A stretch of 64,000 nucleotides of DNA from Lucinisca nassula (Eukaryota; Mollusca; Bivalvia; Lucinida; Lucinidae). The DNA is taken from NCBI GenBank assembly GCA_963580285.1, contig OY757011.1:150349092-150413091 (forward strand). The letters are read 5' to 3'. Each line of letters starts with the position of its first letter. Position 1 is the stretch's first letter. Made by a program: the position numbers and the translations under genes. This document shows, piece after piece, positions 23,255 through 32,250 of the stretch. The notes under the pieces were generated by a model that saw only the letters and a list, made by a program, of their open reading frames with translations, was not told the DNA's origin and searched no databases.

Positions 23255-23345
23255 CCTTCAGCTTGAATATGCATCACCCATTTGGCATCCCTATGTTAAA
23301 CTCAGATTCAGCAGGTGGAGAAAGTGTACAGTACAGCTGCTAAAT
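23255..23345 (+). pseudogene. LINE family 1 internal fragment
   Basis: A short piece of RT ORF (TATGCATCACCCATTTGGCA, then GCAGGTGGAGAAAGTG) corresponding to YASPIWHPYVK...QQVEKVQ in copy a. One base is missing, so the frame shifts after HPYVK. Confidence 0.7.
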
Positions 23346-23757
23346 GCTCCTGGTGTATGAATGTCATTTGACGTATCACCAGTAACAATTCTAATTCTAG
23401 ACCTGCCGGCGATGACGAAAATGCACTAGAATTGCGCAGTTGATGGCACGCCATCGCATATCCCCTCACCACTACAAAATCTACTCATCACGCCATTCGC
23501 TTTGATATGTTACACGACCATGTTCTGGAAATTTTTATTTTTGACCCCCCACGGGCCCCACCTCCTGGGCCCACCCCTAGGGGTGTGATCAAAATTCCGA
23601 AAGTGTCATGCGCTCCCCAGACCAAAGATCTATCAGTTCCCAAAGTTTCAAGTTTCTATCTATAACCATCTAGGAGGAGTTATCCAGTAAGACAGACGGA
23701 CGGACAACGAAGACCATTACAATATCCCCACTTTTTCTTCGAAAAGCGTGAGGATAA
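23346..23757 (-). mobile_element. Possible hairpin-ended element, copy G (core not tandem)
   Basis: On the minus strand the right end reads CCTCACGCTTTTCGAAGAAAAAGTGGGG, a short hairpin (CTTTTTCTTCGAAAAG at its centre). GTCCGTCCGTCTGTC follows at 23692-23706. The hairpin-then-CGTC start matches the plan of the other elements, but I see no tandem core and no clear far end. Confidence 0.4.
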
Positions 23758-23924
23758 TAAGGAAAGCTAAAAGGTTGCCTTTGGAAAGAACACATAAAAG
23801 AACAAAAATTGGAGACTTGGTTTTAGTGAGTTTCTTCATACACAGCAATGTAGTTTGCAAGGCTGCATATGCCTCCTAGCACCGGCTTAAGCGATATTCG
23901 ATTTTCAAAGTAACTAGAATGTAC

Positions 23925-24833
23925 GTGTATCTATCAATCTATCGTCTTTTGCTGAGTCGGTCATATTTGGCCATTACCTCAGATGGTTTGGTGGCTGAAT
24001 TTAGAATTAAGCTGAAAAAAAAAAAATAGAAGAGTCACTGGATGTGTCCTTTAAAATCTGCATAACAGAGGTATCCTAAAACACATACCTCTGAGTCTCA
24101 ATCTTACACTGTATAGGCTTTGAACTCTTCTGCGGACCTGGCATTCACCACAGAGGAGGGAAGACTGTTCCATTGAGGAATAGTTCTAGGAAAGAAGGAG
24201 TTCTTCAGGGCATCGCTGTAGGACTGGTACCTATGATAATGTGAATTGTTTGCTTTTGATGCCCTTGTTTGAGTTGACGCTGTTACAGGGGTCAAGTACC
24301 TATATTAATAGACACTGTATCAGAGTGTATCTTATGGAATAAGGTTAAAGAGGACTGCTCATGACTGGCCTCCAGGGGTGGCCATTCTAGCTCATTAAGC
24401 ATGTCACCGACACTACTTCTATTTCGCCATTGTCTGCAGGTCCATAGAGCAGCTGTCCTCTACACCTTCTCTACCTGCTGAATCTGAGTTTTAACATAGG
24501 GATGCCAAACGGGTGATGCATATTCAAGTTGAGGGCGAACCAATGTTTTATATGCAACATCCTTTGTCTGCCTAGGTGCAAAGGCCAAATTACGTCGAAG
24601 GAAGCCTAAAGTCCTAGTTGCTTTAGATGTAATCTCAGAGATATGTTGACCCCATTCAAGATTGTCAGTGATGGTGATACCAAGATATTTGGCGGATTGA
24701 ACATGCTCCAAATTTGCTGGTGAAGTGTATAGTCAAACTTAATTTGCTTGTCTGGAGGGTGTCGTGACACCCTCATTGAATGACATTTGACCACATTGAA
24801 CTTCAACTGCCAGTCGGCCTCCCACTGTGCAAG
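23925..24833 (-). mobile_element. LINE family 1 copy c, 5'-truncated and decayed
   Basis: The 3' end at about 23925-23960 has (AGAT)-like sequence and GCTGAGTCGGTCATATTTGG in + orientation. RT ORF pieces at 24104-24295 and 24460-24711 match copy a. A third piece, through the VKCHSMRVSRHPPDK region, runs to 24833 in another frame, so at least one frameshift separates it from the downstream part. Homology ends at CTGTGC/AAGGATCC. The element is flanked by a duplicated ~85-bp host sequence at 23755-23840 and 24935-25020. Confidence 0.8.
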
Positions 24834-25024
24834 GATCCTAAAGGAAAAGAAAATATAATGTGCCCTATGATGAAGCATGGGGAGACTTTTTATGGCCACC
24901 ACACGGCACTTAACACAGCTGCAGTGAGGTAAAATAAAAAGCTAATAGGTTGCCTTTGGAAACAAAGAACATATAAAAGAATGAAAATCGGAGACTCAGA
25001 TTTATTGAGTTTCAATACAAAAGA

Positions 25025-25510
25025 AGTGGCATTGATGAAAGGCTTAATGAGCTAGAGTGGACGTCCCTAGAGGCCCGTCTTGAGCAGTCCTCTTTAACCT
25101 TCTTGTATAAGATACACTCTGATACAGATTCTATTAATAAAGATAGGTGCTTGACCCCTGCAACATTATCAACCCAAACACGGGTATCAAAAGTAAACAG
25201 CCCACAATATCCTAGGTACCAGTCCTATAGCGATGCCCTGAAAAACTCTTTCTTTTCTAGAACTATTCCTTATTGGAATAGTCTTCCCTCTTCTGCGGTG
25301 AATGCCAAAACCACAGAGGAGTTCAAAGCCCGTACAGTGTAAGATTGAGACTCAGAGGCATGCATTTTAGGATAACTCTGTTATTCAGATTGTAAATAGT
25401 TTTAAAGACTCATCCAGTGACTTTTTTTAGCTAAATTCTAATTTTATCCACCCATCTAACTGAGGTAATAGCCAAAAATGACCGACTCAGTATAAGGAGA
25501 TAGATAAATA
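25025..25510 (+). mobile_element. LINE family 1 copy d, 3' fragment
   Basis: Carries the last ~100 codons of the RT ORF (open part 25103-25342, ending FFSRTIPYWNSLPSS and FKARTV). The 3' UTR ends GACCGACTCAGTATAAGGAG and the tail is ATAGATAAATA. Confidence 0.8.
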
Positions 25511-26155
25511 TTATATCTTGAGGCAATTCACTAGTTAGGTGTACAGAATTAGCAGACAAAATTGATGGCAACTAAACATAGGGGTTGTCCAAGTTCTGTT
25601 GGTGCCATATTAGGAAAATGCATATTTTTGGCATTCACATTCTTAATTGATTTAATTGAAGGTAAATGCTGCCTTTATTCTGAGTCCAGTTTTCACACCA
25701 AAATTTTTATAACACTTGATGATTAGAGTAATCCAGTTTCATGTCAGTAGGAGAATTAAAGAAGTATGAAGATATATTACCCTGTCACATATCAATAGCT
25801 TGTAAAGAATGCACATGAAAACTTAATTGCAGGAATTTAGATTAAAGGTGACCCACATTAACTCCTCATTCATTGAAGACCATTAAGATGGGCTGACAAA
25901 TGGACATATATGAATGAATTAGTGAAATATACATAATCATGCCTCAAACCTACTACACTTCTTCCTTTTATCAGACTAAAATGCTAAATGTATCAATCAT
26001 GAAAACTACTAATCATTTAAATTGCACCCTGCTCATTGCAAGGTGACATTAGTACGGCAAGTTGGCGGTGGCTCCTAGTGCATGCATATGCTTGAAGTAG
26101 AATGTCCTTACAGTTTCTTGTAGCAAACAAGTTTGTGTATCAGTGCACAAACTCT
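25511..26155. other. Unassigned stretch
   Basis: AT-rich single-copy-looking DNA with no ORF, repeat or RNA feature that I can support. Confidence 0.4.
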
Positions 26156-26159
26156 CTTA

Positions 26160-26332
26160 AATGTCCATGCTTATAAACCCTTTTGGTTTCATTGGGCGGC
26201 ACGGCTTGAGATGTCATTTCATCTCAATGTCAGGTAAAAGTCCCAAAAAATTGGAAGCAACGTCTCCAAAATGACCTTTACAGTGTTGACAAGAACGTTA
26301 AACTTCAAATTAAACAAACAAACAAACAATTC
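26160..26332 (+). mobile_element. SINE family 2, 3' part
   Basis: It runs from TCCATGCTTATAAACCCTTT through CATTTCATCTCAATGTCAGG to the tail AAACAAACAAACAAACAA. The tail abuts the TTAA MITE that starts at 26333. Confidence 0.8.
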
Positions 26333-26507
26333 TTAACCCATTTAGTACCGGAAACCCCAAAAGAGTTAATTGGCAAACAGTGCAGGCCTCCACTGTTTGC
26401 AAAAAGTTCAGTCATTTTCCAAATCAGTTTTGAAGAAAATACAACCTGACACCCCTAAATTTTGAAATGAACTCCTGCTGTATATTAGGAGGTACAAAAA
26501 GGGTTAA
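26333..26507. mobile_element. TTAA-type MITE, subfamily A, intact ends
   Basis: TTAA at 26333-26336 and again at 26504-26507. The TIRs are CCCATTTAGTACC and GGTACAAAAAGGG. The interior keeps GGCAAACAGTGCAGGCCTCC joined directly to CACTGTTTGC, so the usual central hairpin is partly deleted. It ends about 115 bp upstream of a MEIOB exon. Confidence 0.8.
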
Positions 26508-26627
26508 GATACCTGATGAACAATATTCAGTATATCAAGACAGTCTCGTTACTTTACAAACAGCTCTCATTCACTTGCTCACATGACTGATAGCTCTAGT
26601 TTCAGGATTTATGTTTTTCAGATTAAT

Positions 26628-26804
26628 ATGGCCTGGTCTTCAAACAGATTTTGTGACTTTGGTATGGGTCAGAATCCACCTATTCAAAGACAACATAACG
26701 TGGCAAGAAATAAAGGTTGTGCTCCAAAGTTTACCCCCAACTTTGTTGGTGGTGACAATAATGTTGTCTCCAAACTGGAAATACTCCGAGTTGGAACAAC
26801 TGCT
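26628..26804 (+). CDS. MEIOB: MEIOB exon 1 of the recognised set (N-terminus)
   Basis: The exon begins at 26622 after TTTATGTTTTTCAG and ends before GTAAGT. The first in-frame ATG at 26628 gives 59 codons beginning MAWSSNRFCDFGMG and ending KLEILRVGTTA. The N-terminal ~45 residues are low in conservation. KLEILRVGTTA leads into the first OB strand in exon 2, as expected for MEIOB. Because the exon has a splice acceptor, at least one upstream exon exists. A candidate lies at 21455-21535 and would extend the frame upstream. The start is therefore provisional. Confidence 0.75.
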
Positions 26805-27084
26805 GTAAGTTTTGATGGTATCCAGGGTACCAGATAAGAGGAGTAACAGTGACAATTATGGTTGATTAGCCTTATTTCTTGTTAGAAATATATTCTTGGT
26901 ACTTGTTAGAATTGCCTCAGTCAGGCAGTTCTAACAGGCATCCATGATATAATTATGTTTTAATAGAGAAACCATAATAAAGCCCTTCAAAATTTGAGTT
27001 TGGCTATCAACCATTTACCTATGCAAATGGCGTAGATCTAGATGAGAAGGCTCCTAATGAGCTGGATCAACCTTTGCCACCCTA

Positions 27085-27315
27085 TTAACCCTTTTTGTAC
27101 CAGAAACCCCAAAACAGGTATTTGTCAAACAGTACAGGCCCAGATCAGATGCCACAGAATGTGGCATCTGATCAGGGTCTACACTGTTTGCAGAAAGTTA
27201 AGCCATTGTCCCAAACAAAGTTTGAAAAAAATCACCACCTAACACCCGTAAATTTTGAAATGGACTCCTGCTATATATAAGGAGGAAGGTTCCTTTTGTT
27301 ACAAAAAGGGATTAA
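27085..27315. mobile_element. TTAA-type MITE, subfamily A, with full central hairpin
   Basis: TTAA at 27085-27088 and 27312-27315. The TIRs are CCCTTTTTGTACCAGAAACC and the matching ACAAAAAGGG, with one extra A on the right. The central hairpin has 31-nt arms (27126-27156 and 27160-27190; CAAACAGT...GATCAGATGCCACA), a very short loop and only a few mismatches. It lies in MEIOB intron 1. Confidence 0.8.
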
Positions 27316-28042
27316 AGGAGTTTGACTGTACCCCCTATTTACAAGAATGGGCGTGTCCAAATTCAAATAAGGAGTTCACTTCAGAAATGCAGCTTTGAAA
27401 GGGTTGAGAATGACATCTTTGCTTTTCTCTATTTCACATACAATCTCATATAATATGGTGAAAAAAGGAAGAATTCAATTGTGACTTTTGCAAGAATATG
27501 CCACAATATTGTTTGAAGTTTTTAAGATACCTTTTATGAGGCAGTCATATCAGAGACTTGTAAGAGACCATATACATGTAAATCCAAACATTCTTTGGAA
27601 TGCTTTAATGATAAATTAAAGCAAATACAGATTCTTATGTGGTAGGTATTTGAAAAAAAAAATGGTGCTGATACAGCAGAACTTTGATGGCTCGAACACC
27701 GATGGCTCGTATACCATGGCTGAGTGGAACCCGTTCTTGAGTCCCCAGGGACTTGGTCTTCGTAAGAAATAGTGTGGAATAATTAAGGAGATTTTCGACT
27801 TTTATCTTGCAAATTTATGCTGTGTGTGCTCATTAGAATTGCTTTAATGAAGCAATTCTAATGAGTACAAATAGCATACATTGAAAAAGAACACTGAAAA
27901 AGAAGTCCCAAAATCATCCCCTTTATGCGTTCTGGCAGTAGCACTCAGTGGCTGGAACAGCCCCTGTCTCAAACAGATTTTCATGGTCCAAAAGGTGTTC
28001 GAGCCATTGAAGTTTTACTGTAAATATACTTTTCTTTTGCAG
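27316..28042. other. MEIOB intron 1 remainder
   Basis: Intronic DNA, with one short dispersed palindrome at 27830-27865 (CATTAGAATTGCTT / AAGCAATTCTAATG). No other feature is supported. Confidence 0.5.
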
Positions 28043-28100
28043 ACAGTAATTGGTATTGTCATAGCCAAGGAATCTCCAAAGTCAATTTTCAGCAGGAAAA
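28043..28100 (+). CDS. MEIOB: MEIOB exon 2 (start of first OB fold)
   Basis: The acceptor CTTTTCTTTTGCAG and donor GTAGGT bound 58 nt encoding TVIGIVIAKESPKSIFSRK plus one base. VIGIVIxK...F.(S/D)RK is a conserved MEIOB segment forming the first strands of the N-terminal OB fold. Residues 60-79 in the joined frame. The exon is followed 81 bp later by the TTAA element that opens the 9-kb nested insertion complex of intron 2. Confidence 0.82.
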
Positions 28101-28312
28101 GTAGGTACACATAATTATTTATAGTTTTCTTGAATCTACTGTCGTATTCCGAGATCAGATCTCTGACCCTTGCAATATAAGTTAACCCATTCCCACTCAG
28201 GGACTTAGTGAATTTTGTTGATTTTCACAGCGTTGCCTAGGTCAGCAACTTCATATAACCATTATTTCATAATAAATGGTCTGATTTACATCAAACTTGG
28301 CAGAAATGTTCA

Positions 28313-29582
28313 ATGGTTTGTCTAACTAGCTATTTATATGAAAATAATCTTCTTCACCAAACTCAGTCAGGCTTTAGGTCTCAGCATTCATGTGAAACAG
28401 CACTTATACATATGACTGATTCATGGCTGAATGCTATTGATGAAAGGATTGTTGGGACGGTGCTAGTTGATTTTAAGAAAGCCTTTGATCTAGATGATCA
28501 TGATATTCTTCTGACAAAATTAGAATTATATGGCATAAGAAATGAGGCACTAGAATGGTTCAAGTCATATTTAACACAAAGACAACAACATGTATCTGTT
28601 AACAACACTGCATCTGATTTCAAGCCAATTTCATGTGGTGTTCCCTAGGGATCCATTTTAGGACCACTTCTGTTTTTATTATGTATAAATGATCTGCCTT
28701 TAAACATAAGTAATGTTTTCACAGATATGTATGCCGATGATACAACAGTGTATTACATCCACAGTACTCAAGATACAATTGAGAGAAATTTGCAAAAAGC
28801 ATTAAATGAACTAAAAATATGGTGTAGATGTAATGGTATGGTTCTTAATTCAACAAAAACCAAGGTGATGCTTATCACAAGTTCTCAGAAACGACAAAGA
28901 TTACAAACTGATAGTCTGAAAATAGATTATGATGACGAACATTTGCAAGCAATTTCGAGTGATAAGATTTTGGGTGTTAATGTGGATAATAATTTAACAT
29001 GGTCTGAACACATTAAACATGTTACCAAAAAAAAATGGCCTCAAAGATATGGCTGCTTTCAAAAATCAAGGTTTTCTTGTCCCAAGATCATCGTGTACAA
29101 TTTTACAAGTCTTATATCCAGCCACATATTGATTTTTGCAATATTGTTTGGGGAAGTACCGGTACTTCTGAAACAAATAAACTAAAAATTTTCAGACTGC
29201 ATAAGAGGGCCTGTCGTGTCATTCCATTCTTGATTATAATGTTAATAACTCGCGTGAAGCCATGAAGTCTTTAAAGATCCAGTCACTTTATGACCGTCTT
29301 TTCCTAAGAAAAGCAAAATTTATGTTCAAAGTAGATCATGATATTACACCTGTGTATATCAATGAACAATTCAAACAACGTAACAATTCAAATACAACAA
29401 TTAACTTAAGATCATCTGCTTCAGGGAGTTTTGTCCCACCAAAGCCAAGGACAGAGTGCTTTAAGCAGAGTATGAGATATTCTGGGTGTTTAATATGGAA
29501 CAGCTTGCCTGATGAAGTTAAAAGTGCCCAGACTATTGAAACATTTCATAAAAGATGCGTAAATTGGCTAAACGGTGACTGA
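28313..29582 (+). pseudogene. Reverse transcriptase, LINE family 2, 5'-truncated and broken
   Basis: This is the C-terminal two thirds of a CR1/L2-like non-LTR reverse transcriptase. Motifs in order: HQTQSGFRSQHSCETAL, VLVDFKKAFDLDDHDIL (first catalytic Asp region), LEWFKSYLTQRQQ, CGVP*GSILGPLLF, MYADDTTVYY (catalytic Asp pair), MVLNSTKTKVM, KILGVNVDNNLTWSEH, YIQPHIDFCNIVWG, LQ-type KIQSLYDRLFLRKA and IWNSLPDEVK. Breaks are a TAG at 28646-28648 where Gln is expected, a frameshift in the A9 run near 29027-29035, and a second shift near 29220-29232. The 5' part is missing. It is unrelated at family level to LINE family 1. Confidence 0.85.
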
Positions 29583-29718
29583 CTGTATTTAAATGACTTT
29601 AATTGTCCTTTAGTTCAGAAAATGATCACTCAGACAGTATAACATAAGGATGCAAACACACGCATCATGTGTATATATTTATGTATATATTTCCTTATTC
29701 TGTCTTTCTCCTTTTTTT

Positions 29719-31854
29719 AGCTCACCGTCACGTAGTGACGAGGTGAGCTTTTGGGATCACTTTTTGTCCGTCGTGCGTGCGTGCGTGCGTCCGTGCGTGC
29801 GTAAACAATTTCTTTAAACGACATCTTCTCCTAAACCACTGATCGGATTTTGACCAAACTTCACAGGAATGATCCTTAGGTGGTCACCTTTCAAAGTTGT
29901 TCAAATGGTTCCGGTCCGTTGCACATCTAGGTCACAGGAGCCAAAAATAGATTTTTTTTCACCAAAAACTTAAAAATCTTCTTCTCTGAAACCCCAAGGC
30001 CTAGGTCTTTGCTATTTGGTATGAAGCTTCATCTAGTAGACCCCTACCAAGATTGTTCAAATTATAGTGCTGGGGCCAAAAATGTCCCTGCCCTGGGGCC
30101 CCTTGGTTTTACATGGGCTTATATAGTGAAAATCTTTAAAAATCTTCTTCTCTGAAACTGCAAGGCACGTATCTTTGATATTTGGTATGAAGCTTCATCT
30201 ACTTGACCCCTACCAAGATTTTTCTAATTAAAGTGTGTTGGCCAAAAATGCCCCCACTTCGGGGTCCTTTGGTTTTACATGGGCTTATATAGGGAAATCT
30301 TTAAAAAATCTTCTTCTCTGAAACCGCAAGGCCCAGGTCTTTGATATTTGATTTTGAAGCTTCATCTAGTGGACCCCTACCAAGATTGTTCAAATTATAG
30401 TGCTGGGGCCAAAAATGCCACCGCCCCGGGGCCCTTTGGTTTTACATGGGCTTATATAGGGAAAATCTTTAAAAAAAATTCTCTGAAACTGCAAGGCCCA
30501 GGTCTTTGATATTTGGTATGAAGCTTCATCTGGTGGACCCCTACAAAGATTGTTCAAATTATAGTGCTGGGGCCAAAAATGCCCCCGCACCGGGGCCCTT
30601 TGGTTTTACATGGGCTTATATTGGGAAAATCTTTAAAAAATCTTCTTCTCTGAAACTGCAGGGCCCAGGTCTTTGCTATTTGGTATGAAGCTTCATCTAG
30701 TGGACCCCTACCAAGACTGTTCAAATTATAGTGCTGGGCCAAAAATGCCCCCGCCCCGGGGCCTTTTGGTTTTACATAGGCTTACATAGGGAAAATCTTT
30801 AAAAATCTTCTACTCTGAAACTGCAAGGCCCAGGTCTTTGATATTTGGTATGAAGCTTCATCTTGTGGACCTCTATCAAGATTGTTCAAATTATAGCCAT
30901 GTGGCCAAAAATGCCCCCGCTCCTGGGCCCTTTGGTTTTACATAGACTTATATGGGGAAAATCTTGAAAAATCTTCTTCTCTGAAACCACAAGGCCTAGG
31001 TCTTTGACATTTGGTATGAAGCTTCAGCTAGTGGACCTCTACCAAGATTGTTCAAATTATAGCCCTGAGACCAAAAATGCCCCGCCTGGTGGGCCTTTGG
31101 TTTTATAAGACTTATATAGGGAAAATCTTTTAAAACACTTCTTCTGTGAAACCACAAGGCCTAGGTCTTTGATATTTGGTGTGAAATTTCTTCTAGTGGA
31201 CCTCTATCAAGATTGTTCAAATTATAGCCCTGGGGCCAAAAATGCCCCCGCCCCGAGACCCTTTGGTTTTACATAGACTTATATAGGGAAATCTTTAAAA
31301 ATCTTATTCTCTGAAACTGGAAGGCCATGGTCTTTGATATTTGGTATCGAGCTTCATCTAGTGGACCTCTACCAAGATTGTTCAAATTATAGCCCTGGGG
31401 CCACAAATGCCCCCGCCCCAGGGCCCTTTGGTTTTACATAGACTTATAAAAGAGATAATCTTTGAAAATCTTCTTCTCTGAAACAACAAGGCCCAGGCCT
31501 TTGATATTTGGTGTGAAGCTTCATCTAGTGGACCTCTATCAAGATTGTTTAATTATAGCCCTGAGGCCAAAAATGTCCCTGCCCCGGGGCCATTTGGTCT
31601 TTAAAAAAATCTTCTTCTCTGAAACCGCAAGGCCCAGGTCTTTGATATTTGTTGTGTAGCTTCATCTAGTGGACCTTTGCCAAGATTGTTCAAATTATAG
31701 CCTTTGTTGATATTTGGTATGAAGCTTCACCTTTTTAGACCTCCCTCAACATTATGCACATTATAACCCTGGTGTCAATAATGGCCCTCCACGGGGCCCA
31801 CTTGTTACTCTATGGATCAGGTGAGCGATCCAGGGCCATCATGGTCCTCTTGTT
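29719..31854 (+). mobile_element. Hairpin-ended tandem-core element, copy B
   Basis: 5' hairpin at 29719-29749 (AGCTCACC ... GGTGAGCT). A CGTGCGTGCGTC microsatellite follows at about 29771-29805, then AAACAATTTC. About eleven ~165-bp units follow, marked by GAAGCTTCATCTAGTGGACC and CCAAAAATGCCCCCGCCCC. The 3' end is AGGTGAGCGATCCAGGGCC, then CATCATGGTCCTCTTGTT (a short hairpin). The GCTCACCT start and AGGTGAGC near the end form inverted termini. Inserted in the LINE family 2 UTR. Same core as copy A. Confidence 0.8.
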
Positions 31855-32250
31855 TTTAGCTGTGAATATTATCATTTATTTTCTACTATATTCTATCATT
31901 CAGCAGTTGCTTGCTGATCATAGCATGGCATGGAAAGAGCTGAAATTATATCTTTATGAAAATTGGAAATTTCTAGCCCTTCTGGGTCAGTTAGCATCCA
32001 TTGAAAAAAAATGTCTTATTTGAGAGGAAAACTGATATATTTTTCCTATATGGGTTGAGTAGGGTTTAGTGTTGCATGTTTTGATTTATTTAGGATAACA
32101 TAACATGTTTTTGATGTATTTTAATATGACTATTCGATATAGCATATTTAAATATAGCAGTTATATTTGAATGAATTGGGACGTGTACTGTCGGCTTGAT
32201 TCTACTTATGGGTATTTTATAGCCTTCATTTCTGTTTTTTTTTTTTTTTT
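31855..32250. other. Spacer between hairpin-ended elements B and C
   Basis: AT-rich DNA without a recognisable ORF domain or repeat. It ends in an 18-base T run (32233-32250) just before copy C. It may be LINE UTR or other inserted DNA. Confidence 0.4.

Noticed and set aside
26611..26808. Alternative frame MFFRLIWPGL... over MEIOB exon 1
   Set aside because: Its frame does not join exon 2 in the frame that gives the conserved VIGIVI segment; the MAWSS frame does.
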